From positions 372,001 to 436,000 of the forward strand of contig JASCPE010000002.1 in NCBI GenBank assembly GCA_029959865.1: 64,000 bases of DNA, read 5' to 3'. A model generated the notes under the pieces. It was not told where the DNA came from. It was given only the letters and a program-made list of their open reading frames with translations, and ran no database searches. Numbering within the stretch: the first letter of the stretch is position 1; each line of letters starts with the position of its first letter. Of this stretch, positions 53,974-64,000 are shown piece after piece. The DNA comes from Microbacteriaceae bacterium PS02070. Its GTDB lineage: Bacteria > Actinomycetota > Actinomycetes > Actinomycetales > Microbacteriaceae. The position numbers and the translations under genes were made by a program.

Positions 53974-55098
<1,125 letters not shown>

Positions 55099-55106
55099 GG
55101 TCTCTC

Positions 55107-56324
55107 ATGGCCCTGCGCACCCTGGATTCTCTGGGGCCGCTTTCGGGTACGCGCGTCATCGTCCGTGCTGACTTCAACGTCCCTCTGAAGGACGGAGTCA
55201 TCACGGACGATGGCCGCATCCGAGCGGCACTGCCGACGATCAACGACCTGATCAATCAGGGCGCCCGGGTCGTCGTGATCTCTCACCTCGGCCGCCCCGA
55301 TGGCGCTCCGGAGGCGAAGTACAGCCTGGCTCCGGTCGCGCAGCGCCTCTCGGAGCTGCTCGGAAAGCCGGTTGCCTTCGCATCCGACACCGTCGGCGAG
55401 TCAGCGGCCGACGCCGTCGCCGCTCTCGAAGAGGGTGACGTTGCCGTCCTGGAGAATCTCCGGTTCAACCCGGGGGAAACCAGCAAGGATGCCGCGGAGC
55501 GCCGTGAGTTCGCGGAGAAGCTGGCGGAGTTCGGTGAGGCATTCGTTTCCGATGGCTTCGGGGTCGTCCACCGCAAGCAGGCGTCGGTGTACGAGCTCGC
55601 TGAGATTCTGCCGTCCGCGGCAGGTCAGCTCATCGCGACCGAGGTCGACGTACTGGACAAGCTCACCGAGAAGCCTGAGCGTCCGTACGCCGTGGTCTTG
55701 GGCGGCTCGAAGGTCAGCGACAAGCTGGGCGTGATCGAGCACCTGTTGCCGCGCGTCGACAAGCTCCTCATCGGCGGCGGCATGATGTTCACATTCCTCG
55801 CCGCTCAAGGTCACCCGGTTGCATCGAGTCTCCTTGAGAAGGATCTGTTGGACACGGTCAAGGGCTACCTCGCGGCAGCGGAGGAGAAGGGCATCGACCT
55901 GATCCTTCCTGTCGATGCCGTGGTTGCCGCGGCCTTCGCAGCGGATGCGGACCACGTGGTCGCGCCCGCCGACGCACTGGAAGACACCCCGTTCGGTGCC
56001 GACGGCATCGGCCTGGACATCGGACCCGAGACGCAGAAGATCTTCGCGGACGCCATCGCGGATTCGCGCACGGTGTTCTGGAACGGTCCCATGGGCGTCT
56101 TCGAGATGCCCGCGTTCGAGGCAGGCACGAGGGCTGTCGCGAAGGCGCTGACCGAGGTGCCGGGCCTGTCGGTCGTCGGTGGCGGCGACTCTGCCGCAGC
56201 CGTGCGTCAACTCGGTTTCGACGACGATGAGTTCGGTCACATTTCGACCGGCGGCGGCGCGAGCCTCGAGTTCCTCGAGGGCAAGGCACTGCCAGGATTG
56301 GAGGTTCTCGGATGGGAACGGTAA
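55107..56324 (+). CDS. pgk: Phosphoglycerate kinase
   Basis: ATP-forming glycolytic enzyme. The 405-aa product has [45 protein letters not shown] and the C-terminal hinge [16 protein letters not shown] is 8 nt after the gap stop. Ends overlapping tpiA. Confidence 0.98.
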   Translation: MALRTLDSLGPLSGTRVIVRADFNVPLKDGVITDDGRIRAALPTINDLINQGARVVVISHLGRPDGAPEAKYSLAPVAQRLSELLGKPVAFASDTVGESAADAVAALEEGDVAVLENLRFNPGETSKDAAERREFAEKLAEFGEAFVSDGFGVVHRKQASVYELAEILPSAAGQLIATEVDVLDKLTEKPERPYAVVLGGSKVSDKLGVIEHLLPRVDKLLIGGGMMFTFLAAQGHPVASSLLEKDLLDTVKGYLAAAEEKGIDLILPVDAVVAAAFAADADHVVAPADALEDTPFGADGIGLDIGPETQKIFADAIADSRTVFWNGPMGVFEMPAFEAGTRAVAKALTEVPGLSVVGGGDSAAAVRQLGFDDDEFGHISTGGGASLEFLEGKALPGLEVLGWER

Positions 56325-57103
56325 GCAGGCTCCCGCTCATCGCGGGCAACTGGAAGATGAATCTGGATCACCTCCAGGCGGTCGCGCTCGTGCAGAAGCT
56401 GTACTGGGCGCTCAAGGATGCCAAGCACGACGAGGCGAGCGTGGAAGTGGCGCTGTTTCCGCCTTTCACCGACCTCCGCACCGTTCAGACGCTGATCGAC
56501 GCGGACAAGATCCCGTTCGCCCTCGGCGCGCAAGACCTTTCCACCCACGACTCCGGTGCATACACGGGTGAGGTTTCCGGGGCGTTCCTGGCCAAGCTCG
56601 AGGCTCAGTACGTCATCATCGGACACTCGGAGCGTCGTGAATATCACAACGAGACCGACGAGGTCGTGCGTGACAAGGTGCACGCCGCACTTCGTCACGG
56701 CATCACTCCGGTGATCTGCGTCGGCGAGACCGCCGAGGACCTCGAAGAGCATGGCGCCGCCGCCGTTCCGGTCGGTCAGCTGGAGAAGGCATTGGAAGGT
56801 GTCGCGAAGGACGCCGACATCGTCGTCGCATATGAGCCGGTATGGGCAATCGGTTCGGGTCAGGCCGCGACGCCCGACCAGGCGCAGGACGTGTGCCAGA
56901 AGCTCCGCGACGTCGTGGCATCCTCGTTGAGCGAGGAAGCAGCCGCCGCGACACGGATCCTCTACGGCGGCTCGGTGAAGTCGAGCAACATCGCCGGGTT
57001 CCTTCGTGAACCGGACGTCGATGGGGCGCTCGTCGGGGGGGCAAGCCTCCAGGCGGACGAGTTCGCCGCGATCATCCGCTTCCAGAAGCACGTCGGGGTC
57101 TAA
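56312..57103 (+). CDS. tpiA: Triosephosphate isomerase
   Basis: Interconverts dihydroxyacetone phosphate and glyceraldehyde 3-phosphate. The 263-aa product has IAGNWKMN, the catalytic His in IIGHSERRE, and the catalytic Glu with loop 6 in [17 protein letters not shown]. Its ATG lies inside pgk (13-nt overlap) with GGAGG upstream, so translation is coupled. Confidence 0.98.
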   Translation: MGTVSRLPLIAGNWKMNLDHLQAVALVQKLYWALKDAKHDEASVEVALFPPFTDLRTVQTLIDADKIPFALGAQDLSTHDSGAYTGEVSGAFLAKLEAQYVIIGHSERREYHNETDEVVRDKVHAALRHGITPVICVGETAEDLEEHGAAAVPVGQLEKALEGVAKDADIVVAYEPVWAIGSGQAATPDQAQDVCQKLRDVVASSLSEEAAAATRILYGGSVKSSNIAGFLREPDVDGALVGGASLQADEFAAIIRFQKHVGV

Positions 57104-57123
57104 GCCGCATCCGAGCCGGTCGG

Positions 57124-57156
57124 TATACTGGACAATCGTGCGACCCGACGGGTCGC
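57124..57156 (+). promoter_or_regulatory. secG-rbpA promoter with 5' hairpin
   Basis: TATACT at 57124-57129 is a near-consensus -10. The predicted start near 57136 is followed at once by a perfect 7-bp hairpin, GCGACCC (57140-57146), loop GAC, GGGTCGC (57150-57156). Confidence 0.6.
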
Positions 57157-57175
57157 CGTGAAAGGCCGTCACACC

Positions 57176-57424
57176 GTGGAAATCCTCCAGTTCTCCTTGC
57201 AGGTCCTCCTGGGGCTCTCAAGCCTGATTCTGACGCTGCTGATCCTCATGCATAAGGGGCGAGGCGGCGGGCTCTCCGACATGTTCGGTGGCGGGATGAC
57301 GTCGGCGATGGGTTCCTCCGGACTCGCGGAGCGTAACCTCAACAGGTTCACGGTCATCATCGCGCTCGCATGGTTCGTCGCCGTGGTCGGCCTCGGTCTC
57401 ATCACGAAGTTCCAGGGCATCTGA
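57176..57424 (+). CDS. secG: Protein translocase subunit SecG
   Basis: Small subunit of the SecYEG channel. The 82-aa product has two helices with the conserved middle HKGRGGGLSDMFGGG. GTG 57176 (MEILQFSLQ) has GAAAGG at a good distance; GTG 57158 would add six residues but lies next to the hairpin. Stop overlaps the rbpA ATG. Confidence 0.95.
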   Translation: MEILQFSLQVLLGLSSLILTLLILMHKGRGGGLSDMFGGGMTSAMGSSGLAERNLNRFTVIIALAWFVAVVGLGLITKFQGI

Positions 57425-57777
57425 TGGCTACCGGAGGAAGCGCGATTCGCGGTACACGTGTCGGGGCAGGCCCCATGGGCGAGCAGGACCACGGTCATCA
57501 CGCCGACCGTGTGGCCGTCTCGTACTGGGACGCGCTGGGCAACGAGACGGTTCGCTACTTCGCGGCGGGTATCCCTGAGGAAGAGATCCCGGAGACGATC
57601 GACTCGCCGCACTCAGGACTGCCTGCCGGCCGAGACCAGGCGAACCCGCCTGCGGTTGCGAAGCCAGAGCCCTACAAGACGCACTTGGCCTACGTGAAGG
57701 AACGGCGCACGGACGACGAAGCCGCGGAGCTTCTCGACGACGCGCTCAAGCAACTCCGCGACCGCCGCGGCCAGTAG
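57424..57777 (+). CDS. rbpA: RNA polymerase-binding protein RbpA
   Basis: Actinobacteria-specific transcription activator that binds RNA polymerase and the main sigma factor and stabilises open complexes. The 117-aa product starts MATGGSAIRGTRVGAGPMGE, then the core with YWDALGNETVRYFA, and ends with the sigma-interacting helix (DDEAAELLDDALKQLRDRR). The ATG overlaps the secG TGA by 1 nt. The zinc-finger cysteines of the Streptomyces protein are absent, as in many relatives. Confidence 0.94.
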   Translation: MATGGSAIRGTRVGAGPMGEQDHGHHADRVAVSYWDALGNETVRYFAAGIPEEEIPETIDSPHSGLPAGRDQANPPAVAKPEPYKTHLAYVKERRTDDEAAELLDDALKQLRDRRGQ

Positions 57778-57860
57778 GTGAGCTGTTCCCGCCCATTGGC
57801 GTGTGCCGTGGCGCGGAGGAGGAGGACCGCATCGGTCGTCCGAGGCTCGCGCCTTCGTCG

Positions 57861-58643
57861 CTAGTTCTCGTCGTTGTCGATGAGCTCGGCGGGAACGTCG
57901 GCCGCGGCCGCCTCATCGACGAAGAAGATCGTGTGCCGGCGACCCTTCGCCCCGGCGACGGGGACCGAATCGTAACTGGCGCCGGCAAGCGCGAGCCCGA
58001 GGGCGGGCGCTTTGTCCGATCCGCTGAGCACGAGCCACACACGCCGGGAGGAGTTGATGACCGGCCGTGTCAAGGACACGCGCTCGGGCGGAGGCTTGGG
58101 GGAGTTGCGCACGGCGGTCACCGGGACATCCGTGAGCTGGATCTCACGACGGTCGGGGAAGAGCGAAGCGATGTGCCCGTCGGGTCCGACGCCGAGGAAG
58201 CACAGATCGAAATCGGGCCAGGGCTGCTCTTCCGTCCCGAAGCGCGCCAATTCGCGCGCGTACTGCTCTGCGGCCGCGTCGAGGTCGATTCCTTCGTCCG
58301 AGGCTGCGATCGCGTGGATGTTCTCGGCTGGTAACGGCACGTGGCTGAGGAGCACATCGCGAGCCAGCTTCTCGTTGCGCTCATCGTCGTCGCGCGCGAC
58401 GAATCTCTCGTCCCCCCACCACACGTGCACGAGGGTCCAATCGATCTCCTCGACGGGTGCGGTGTGGGCGGCGGCCTCCAGCACGGCGCGTCCCATCGAG
58501 CCGCCGGTGAGGATGACGTGAAAGGTCTTACCCTGACCCGTACGGTGGCTCAGGCGGCGAAGAAACCGTCGTGCGACGCGGTGAGCAAGAGTTTCCGCTG
58601 TCTCGACAACGATGACGCGCTTCTCGTACGGGGTGGCCGCCAT
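57861..58643 (-). CDS. pgl: 6-phosphogluconolactonase
   Basis: Hydrolyses 6-phosphogluconolactone in the oxidative pentose phosphate pathway. The 260-aa product has VILTGGSMGRAVLEA, WTLVHVWWGDERFV, LCFLGVGPDGHIASLFP and VWLVLSGSDKA. ATG 58643 fits family length, with GGAG upstream. Last gene of tkt-tal-zwf-opcA-pgl. Convergent with rbpA. Confidence 0.96.
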   Translation of the reverse strand: MAATPYEKRVIVVETAETLAHRVARRFLRRLSHRTGQGKTFHVILTGGSMGRAVLEAAAHTAPVEEIDWTLVHVWWGDERFVARDDDERNEKLARDVLLSHVPLPAENIHAIAASDEGIDLDAAAEQYARELARFGTEEQPWPDFDLCFLGVGPDGHIASLFPDRREIQLTDVPVTAVRNSPKPPPERVSLTRPVINSSRRVWLVLSGSDKAPALGLALAGASYDSVPVAGAKGRRHTIFFVDEAAAADVPAELIDNDEN

Positions 58644-58651
58644 GGAGCTCC

Positions 58652-59584
58652 TCAACTGACGGGTCGATCCAGCTTCGTCCAACCCTCGGTGACGACTCGA
58701 CCATACAGGATGTCGGGGTCGAGGCGGCGTAGCTCCTCCGCGAGGCACTCGCGCAGGCTCCGCCGTTGCAGAACGATGTCGTGCGATGGCTGGCCAGGCT
58801 GCTCAAGGACCGCGTCGGCGTCGTTGGAGCGTGCCAGGACGATGTCGCCGCTCTCACGCTTCAGCGTGACGCTGCGGATCCCGTGGTCCCACTCCTCGGG
58901 CGGAGCGTAGCGCCACGTGACCGGGACATCGAGGGCCAGGCGCAGCCACGCCGCCAGCAGACCGGTCGAGGGGGAGCTGCCCGCGCCGATGACCTCGGCC
59001 GAGGTCACCGCTTCGTACGGTGGCTGGTCCAAGACGGCAGCGAGCTGCTCGCGCCAGTGGGTCAACCGTGTCCAGGCGAGGTCGGTGTCGCCGGGTGCGT
59101 AGCCCGTGCGCAACGCGGAAAGGCGGCCCCGCTCGTACGGTTCCGTGGAGGCGTCCGTGATGCGCCGCTGCGCGATCGCGCCGATCGGCGAGCCTGACGG
59201 AACCTCGGGCGGATACTCCGGCCACCAGGCGACGACGGGAGCGTCGGGCAGAAGAAGCCCCGTGACGAGTCCCTCTTCGTTGCTGGCCGCTTCACCGCGC
59301 GCACGGAGGACGATCACCTCACTCGCGCCGGCGTCTCCGCCGACGCGAATCTGCGCGTCGAGGCCGTCCTGCTCATCAGGCTCCGTCGTGAGCACGATCA
59401 CGCGCATCGGGTGTTCCCGGGAGGCATCGTTGGCGGCCTCGATGGCTTCCTCGCGCAGACCCTTCGCGGCGACGATGATGAGAGTCAGAACGCGCCCGAG
59501 GGCGACGGCGCCGCCCTCCTCGCGCACGCTGACGAGTTTTCGGGCGACCTGGGAAACGGTCGTGTCCGGCAGATCGACGATCAT
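58652..59584 (-). CDS. opcA: Glucose-6-phosphate dehydrogenase assembly protein OpcA
   Basis: Effector needed for G6PDH assembly and redox control in cyanobacteria and actinobacteria. The 310-aa product starts MIVDLPDTTVSQVARKLVSV and contains VITGLLLPDAPVVAWWP-type core (here GLLLPDAPVVAWWPEYPP) and LAAWLRLALDVPV. ATG 59584 overlaps the zwf stop by 4 nt. The pgl ATG is 8 nt downstream. Confidence 0.94.
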   Translation of the reverse strand: MIVDLPDTTVSQVARKLVSVREEGGAVALGRVLTLIIVAAKGLREEAIEAANDASREHPMRVIVLTTEPDEQDGLDAQIRVGGDAGASEVIVLRARGEAASNEEGLVTGLLLPDAPVVAWWPEYPPEVPSGSPIGAIAQRRITDASTEPYERGRLSALRTGYAPGDTDLAWTRLTHWREQLAAVLDQPPYEAVTSAEVIGAGSSPSTGLLAAWLRLALDVPVTWRYAPPEEWDHGIRSVTLKRESGDIVLARSNDADAVLEQPGQPSHDIVLQRRSLRECLAEELRRLDPDILYGRVVTEGWTKLDRPVS

Positions 59585-61125
59585 GGGCGCCTCCAGACGC
59601 GTCCGTCGCGGGCGAGGAGCTGGTCGGCGGATTCCGGCCCCCACGACCCGGGCGCGTATTGATCGAGCGGGCCACCCTGCTCGGTCCAGTACTCTTCGAT
59701 CGGGTCGAGGATCTTCCAGGAGAGCTCGACCTCCTCGTGGCGGGGGAACAGGGGCGGGTCGCCGAGCAGGACATCGAGGATGAGCCGCTCGTACGCTTCC
59801 GGGGACGATTCGGTGAACGCGTGGCCATAGCCGAAGTCCATCGTGACGTCGCGGACCTCGCCAGCGGCGCCGGGCACTTTCGAACCGAATCGGATCGTCA
59901 CACCCTCATCCGGCTGGATGCGGATCACGAGGGCGTTCTGACCGAGTTCGAGTGTTTGTGAGCGCTCGAACAGGTGCTGGGGTGCGCGCTTGAAGACCAC
60001 GGCGATCTCCGTCACACGACGACCCAGGCGCTTGCCCGTCCGGAGGTAGAACGGCACGCCTGCCCACCGGCGGGTCCCGATCTCCAGCTTGATGGCCGCG
60101 AATGTCTCCGTGGTCGACCCGGGGTCCATGCCGTCCTCTTCGAGGAAGCCGGTGACCTTCTCGCCGCCCTGCCAGCCGCCGCCGTACTGTCCCCGCGCCG
60201 TGGCGAGAGCGAGGTCCTCCGGGAGCTGAACGGCCGCGAGGACCTTCTCCTTCTCGGCACGGAGGTCTTTCGCATCCCGCGAGATGGGCTCTTCCATCGC
60301 GGTGAGAGCGAGGAGCTGGAGGAGGTGGTTCTGGATGACGTCGCGGGCCGCGCCGATGCCGTCGTAGTAGCCCGCGCGTCCGCCGACACCGATGTCCTCG
60401 GCCATAGTGATCTGCACGTGGTCGACGTAGTTCGCATTCCACAGCGGCTCGTAGAGCTCGTTTGCGAAGCGCAGGGCGAGGATGTTCTGAACTGTCTCCT
60501 TGCCGAGGTAGTGGTCGATCCGGAAGATCGAATCCGCGGGGAAAGCAACCTCCAACGCACGGTTGAGCTCGCGCGCCGTCTGCAAGTCGCTTCCGAACGG
60601 CTTCTCGATCACGACTCGGCGCCAGCTCCCATCGTCGCTCTCCTCGACGAGTCCCGATTCCTTCAACTGGCGCGCGACGATCGGGAAGTCCCTGGGCGGG
60701 ATCGACAGGTAGAACGCGTGGTTGCCCATCGTTCCGCGGTCCTCGTCCAGCGTCTGCACGGTGCGCCGCAGGCGTGCGAAAGCCTCGGCATCGTCGAACT
60801 CGCCCTGGACGAAGCGGATGCCCTCCAGCAGTTGCTTCCACGTGTCTTCGCGGAACGGCGTGCGTGCGTGCTGCTTGACGGCATCGTGGACGACCTCGGC
60901 GAAATCCCGGTCGTCCCAGTCGCGGCGTGCGAACCCGACCAGGGCGAACCCGGGGGGCAGCAGGCCACGGTTGGCCAGGTCATACACCGCGGGCAACAGC
61001 TTCTTGCGCGCCAGGTCGCCGGTCACCCCGAAGATGACGAGGGCGCTGGGCCCGGCGATGCGATTCAGGCGACGGTCGTCGGGATCGCGGAGAGGGTTCT
61101 TTCCGCGTGCGATCTCTGCGCTCAT
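59581..61125 (-). CDS. zwf: Glucose-6-phosphate 1-dehydrogenase
   Basis: NADP-dependent first step of the pentose phosphate pathway. The 514-aa product has ALVIFGVTGDLARKKLLPAV, the catalytic RIDHYLGKETVQNI, and the actinobacterial FVRRDDFEW-like C-terminal part. ATG 61125 chosen at MSAEIARGKNPLRD; the frame extends upstream over the tal end without similarity. Coupled to opcA. Confidence 0.97.
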   Translation of the reverse strand: MSAEIARGKNPLRDPDDRRLNRIAGPSALVIFGVTGDLARKKLLPAVYDLANRGLLPPGFALVGFARRDWDDRDFAEVVHDAVKQHARTPFREDTWKQLLEGIRFVQGEFDDAEAFARLRRTVQTLDEDRGTMGNHAFYLSIPPRDFPIVARQLKESGLVEESDDGSWRRVVIEKPFGSDLQTARELNRALEVAFPADSIFRIDHYLGKETVQNILALRFANELYEPLWNANYVDHVQITMAEDIGVGGRAGYYDGIGAARDVIQNHLLQLLALTAMEEPISRDAKDLRAEKEKVLAAVQLPEDLALATARGQYGGGWQGGEKVTGFLEEDGMDPGSTTETFAAIKLEIGTRRWAGVPFYLRTGKRLGRRVTEIAVVFKRAPQHLFERSQTLELGQNALVIRIQPDEGVTIRFGSKVPGAAGEVRDVTMDFGYGHAFTESSPEAYERLILDVLLGDPPLFPRHEEVELSWKILDPIEEYWTEQGGPLDQYAPGSWGPESADQLLARDGRVWRRP

Positions 61126-61135
61126 CCGGTCCGGC

Positions 61136-62254
61136 TCAGGCTTCCGGAGCTTCCTTGAGGGCCTGGGCGACGGTCTCCTGGAGTTCGTGCCAGGAGGCGA
61201 TGAACTTCTCGACACCCTCGTCCTCAAGCACCTGCGTGGCGTCGGTGATGTCGACCCCGACCGTCGCCAGCGCATCGATCACGCGGTGCGCGTCGGCGTA
61301 GTTGGTCGTGATGGTGTCTCCGGTGACCTCGGCGTGGTCGAACGTGGCTTCCAGAGTCTTCTCGGGCATCGTGTTGACGGTACCCGGTGCGACGAGCTCC
61401 GTCACGTACAGGGTGTCCGGCAGCGACGGATCCTTCACGCCGGTCGATGCCCACAGCGGTCGCTGCAGGTTGGCGCCTGCATCGAGGAGAGCCTTCGCGC
61501 GCGGTTCGGCGAACTTCTTCTCGAACAGCTCGAACGCGAGTCGCGCATTGGCGACGCCCGCCTTGCTCTTGAGCGACGTCGCCTCGTCGGTTCCGATCTT
61601 CTCCAGGCGCTTGTCGACCTCGGTGTCCACACGGGACACGAAGAACGAGGCGACGGACTGAATCGTGGACAGGTCGATGCCCGCAGCCTGAGCCTTCTCG
61701 AGGCCGTCGAGGTAGGCATCGATCACGGCGTCGTAGCGTTCCAGGCTGAAGATCAGGGTCACGTTGACGCTGATGCCCGAACCGATGGTCTCGGCGATCG
61801 CAGGAAGCCCAGCCTGCGTGGCGGGGATCTTGATCAGCGCGTTCGGGCGGTTGACTGTGTCCCACAGCTTCTTCGCCTCGGCGGCGGTCGCCTCGGCATC
61901 GTGCGCAAGCTCGGGGGAGACTTCGATCGACACACGCCCGTCGACGCCGCCGGTGGCGTCGTAGACGGGGCGGAACACGTCCGCGGCGTCGGCGACGTCG
62001 GTGGTGGTCAGATCGAAGATCGCCTCGTCTGCGCTCGCACCCGCCGTCGTCAGCTCCGACAGTCGCTGGTCGTACGAGTCGTCGTCAGGGTTGCCAATGG
62101 CGCCCGCGAAGATCGTCGGGTTGGTTGTCACGCCGACGACGTTCCGCGTCTTGATCAGATCGGCGAGGTTGCCCGTCGTGATCCGTGCACGGGAGAGGTC
62201 GTCGAGCCAGATGCTGACGCCGGCGTCGCTGAGCGCCTGTGTGGGGGTGGTCAT
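61136..62254 (-). CDS. tal: Transaldolase
   Basis: Transfers dihydroxyacetone units in the non-oxidative pentose phosphate branch. The 372-aa product is the long actinobacterial form: [23 protein letters not shown], and the Schiff-base Lys in [19 protein letters not shown] overlaps the tkt stop by 4 nt. Confidence 0.97.
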   Translation of the reverse strand: MTTPTQALSDAGVSIWLDDLSRARITTGNLADLIKTRNVVGVTTNPTIFAGAIGNPDDDSYDQRLSELTTAGASADEAIFDLTTTDVADAADVFRPVYDATGGVDGRVSIEVSPELAHDAEATAAEAKKLWDTVNRPNALIKIPATQAGLPAIAETIGSGISVNVTLIFSLERYDAVIDAYLDGLEKAQAAGIDLSTIQSVASFFVSRVDTEVDKRLEKIGTDEATSLKSKAGVANARLAFELFEKKFAEPRAKALLDAGANLQRPLWASTGVKDPSLPDTLYVTELVAPGTVNTMPEKTLEATFDHAEVTGDTITTNYADAHRVIDALATVGVDITDATQVLEDEGVEKFIASWHELQETVAQALKEAPEA

Positions 62255-64000
62255 GAGTTCTCCTTCACGGTTTCACGAGCAGCGGCGGTCACGGCCTCCG
62301 CCGTGATGCCGAACTTCTCGAACAGAGTCTTGTAGTCCGCAGACGCACCGAAGTGGTCGATGCCGACCGTGCGTCCGCGGTCGCCGACGATGCCGCGCCA
62401 GAGCGCGGTGGCGCCGGCCTCGACGGACACGCGGGCGCGGATCTCCGAGGGCAGCACGCTCTCGCGGTACGCCTCGTCCTCCTCGTCGAACCACTCCAGC
62501 GCCGGAGCGGACACGACGCGGGCGTTGATTCCGTCCTGCTTCAGTGCCTCGCGGGCGGCGAGCGCCAGCTGGACCTCGGAGCCGGTCCCGATGATGATCA
62601 CGTCGGGCGTGCCACCGGGTGCCTCCGCGAGGATGTACGCCCCGCGCGTGGCGCCGTGCGCCGATGCGAGGGTGTCACCCTCGGCGTCGCCCTCGCCACG
62701 CTCGAAGACGGGGAGGTTCTGACGCGTCAGAGCGAAGCCGGACGGGCCTTCGTTGCGGCGCAGAGCTTCCAACCAGACCTCGGCCGTTTCGTTCGCGTCG
62801 GCGGGACGCACAACAGCGAGGTTCGGGATGAGGCGGAGCGAAGACAACTGCTCGATCGGCTGGTGGGTGGGACCGTCCTCACCGAGGGCGATGGAGTCGT
62901 GTGTCCACACGAACAACGACGGAACGTTCATCAGCGCGGCCAAGCGCACCGCAGGGCGCATGTAGTCGCTGAAGATCAGGAACGTGCCGCCAAAAGGACG
63001 CGTGGGTCCGTGCAGCTTGATGCCGTTGATGATCGCACCCATGGCATGCTCACGGATACCGAAGTGCAGCACACGGCCGTAGGGGTCGCCCGACCACTCG
63101 TCGGTCGACCACTCCACGGGGATGAACGACTTCGCGTCCTTGATCGTGGTGTTGTTCGACTCGGCGAGGTCGGCCGAGCCGCCCCACAGTTCCGGCAGTT
63201 CGGGGGCGAGGGCGTTGATGACCTTGCCGGACGCCGCGCGCGTCGAGATCTCCTCGCCGGCAGCGAAAACGGGCAGGGCCTTCTCGATGCCCTCGGGGAG
63301 CTCCTGCGCATCCAGCCGGCGCAGCAGTTCGCGCCGCTCCGGGTTCGCCTCCGCCCAGGCGTCGAACGACTTCTGCCATTCGGCGCGGGCGTCTGCGCCA
63401 CGCTGCACCAGTTCGCGCGTGTGACCGATGACCTCGTCGGAGACCTCGAAGGTCTTGTCCGGGTCGAAACCGAGCACCTTCTTCGTTGCGGCGAGTTCTT
63501 CCGCGCCCAGGGCTGAGCCGTGGATCTTGCCGGTGTTCTGCTTCTTCGGCGCAGGCCACCCGATGATGGTCTTGAGGATGATGATGGACGGGCGCCCGGT
63601 CTCGTCGCGCGCCGCCTCGATGGCGGAGAAGAGCTCGGCGACGTCTTCGACGTACTCGCCGGTCTTCTTCCAGTCCACGGTCTGGACGTGCCAGCCGTAG
63701 GCCTCGTAGCGCTTGGCGACATCCTCCGTGAAGGCCACGTCGGTGTCGTCCTCGATCGAGATCTGGTTCGCGTCGTAGAACGCGATGAGATTTCCGAGCT
63801 GCTGGTGTCCGGCGAGGCTCGAGGCCTCCGAGGTGATGCCCTCTTCCAGGTCGCCGTCACTGGCGATCGTGTAGATGAAGTGGTCGAACGGACTCGTGCC
63901 GGGGGCGGCGTCCGGGTCGAACAGGCCGCGCTCATACCGGGCGGCGTACGCGAAGCCGACCGCGGAGGCCAGACCCTGCCCGAGCGGGCCGGTCGTGATC
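62251..64000 (-). CDS. tkt: Transketolase (C-terminal part)
   Basis: Thiamine-diphosphate enzyme of the pentose phosphate pathway. The window covers the C-terminal 582 residues of a protein usually near 700. The first visible residues are [20 protein letters not shown], followed by the ThDP motif [34 protein letters not shown] in pieces and [20 protein letters not shown]. The start lies beyond the right edge. First visible gene of the tkt-tal-zwf-opcA-pgl operon. Confidence 0.97.
   Translation of the reverse strand, partial: ITTGPLGQGLASAVGFAYAARYERGLFDPDAAPGTSPFDHFIYTIASDGDLEEGITSEASSLAGHQQLGNLIAFYDANQISIEDDTDVAFTEDVAKRYEAYGWHVQTVDWKKTGEYVEDVAELFSAIEAARDETGRPSIIILKTIIGWPAPKKQNTGKIHGSALGAEELAATKKVLGFDPDKTFEVSDEVIGHTRELVQRGADARAEWQKSFDAWAEANPERRELLRRLDAQELPEGIEKALPVFAAGEEISTRAASGKVINALAPELPELWGGSADLAESNNTTIKDAKSFIPVEWSTDEWSGDPYGRVLHFGIREHAMGAIINGIKLHGPTRPFGGTFLIFSDYMRPAVRLAALMNVPSLFVWTHDSIALGEDGPTHQPIEQLSSLRLIPNLAVVRPADANETAEVWLEALRRNEGPSGFALTRQNLPVFERGEGDAEGDTLASAHGATRGAYILAEAPGGTPDVIIIGTGSEVQLALAAREALKQDGINARVVSAPALEWFDEEDEAYRESVLPSEIRARVSVEAGATALWRGIVGDRGRTVGIDHFGASADYKTLFEKFGITAEAVTAAARETVKENS

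Noticed and set aside
57778..57860. Possible terminator between convergent rbpA and pgl
   Set aside because: A GACCG/CGGTC pairing is present but short and without a U tract; not convincing enough to list.

Overview
The window comes from a high-GC actinobacterium, most likely Microbacterium or a close relative in the Microbacteriaceae (inferred from gene content, not from a search). Evidence: Wag31/DivIVA, SepF, RbpA, OpcA, WhiA, a DUF3043 protein, an actinobacterial bcc-aa3 respiratory supercomplex with diheme QcrC, GTG starts, and many actinobacterial TANNNT -10 boxes placed 6-7 nt before a start codon (leaderless mRNAs). I see no tRNA, rRNA, CRISPR array, transposase or prophage. This is almost entirely chromosomal housekeeping DNA.

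Layout. 1-5.9 kb: end of the division cluster (ftsQ 3' part, ftsZ, PLP protein, sepF, yggT, wag31), then lspA and rluD. 5.9-6.7 kb: a NUDIX gene flanked by two inverted copies of a 69-bp repeat. 6.7-16.8 kb: dnaE, a membrane protein, hisD, nrdR, pyrD, DUF3043, an M20 dipeptidase, and an ErpA-type Fe-S protein. 16.9-25.7 kb: respiratory locus, ctaC-ctaD-ctaF on + and ctaE-qcrC-qcrA-qcrB on -, with a PP2C phosphatase and a rhodanese between the arms. 25.8-34.5 kb: trpD, a PHP-domain protein, a CynX/NimT-type MFS gene, an Lrp-like regulator divergent from an AbgT transporter plus M20 hydrolase, a 5'-3' exonuclease and a DksA-like zinc finger. 34.5-36 kb: small accessory patch with a secreted PKD-like protein and a lipoprotein. 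36-41.3 kb: rpsA, DHA2-type MFS, DUF1304, coaE, DUF4126 and a tiny acidic ORF. 41.3-53.1 kb: uvrB, a 929-aa membrane protein of unknown function, uvrA, uvrC, rapZ, whiA. 53.3-57.8 kb: sodA, gap, pgk, tpiA, secG, rbpA. 57.9-64 kb: pentose phosphate genes pgl, opcA, zwf, tal, tkt on the - strand (tkt runs off the window).

How the genes work together: the window holds septum assembly, replication and excision repair, terminal aerobic respiration, lower glycolysis and the pentose phosphate pathway as intact operons. The most interesting signals are not new enzyme systems but regulatory DNA: a leaderless-promoter rule repeated at many genes, TAG stop codons that double as the first half of a TAGGCT -10 box, a long hairpin at the start of the rpsA leader, two mutually exclusive hairpins in the sodA leader, an IdeR/DtxR-like box between ctaE and trpD, and the paired 69-bp repeat.
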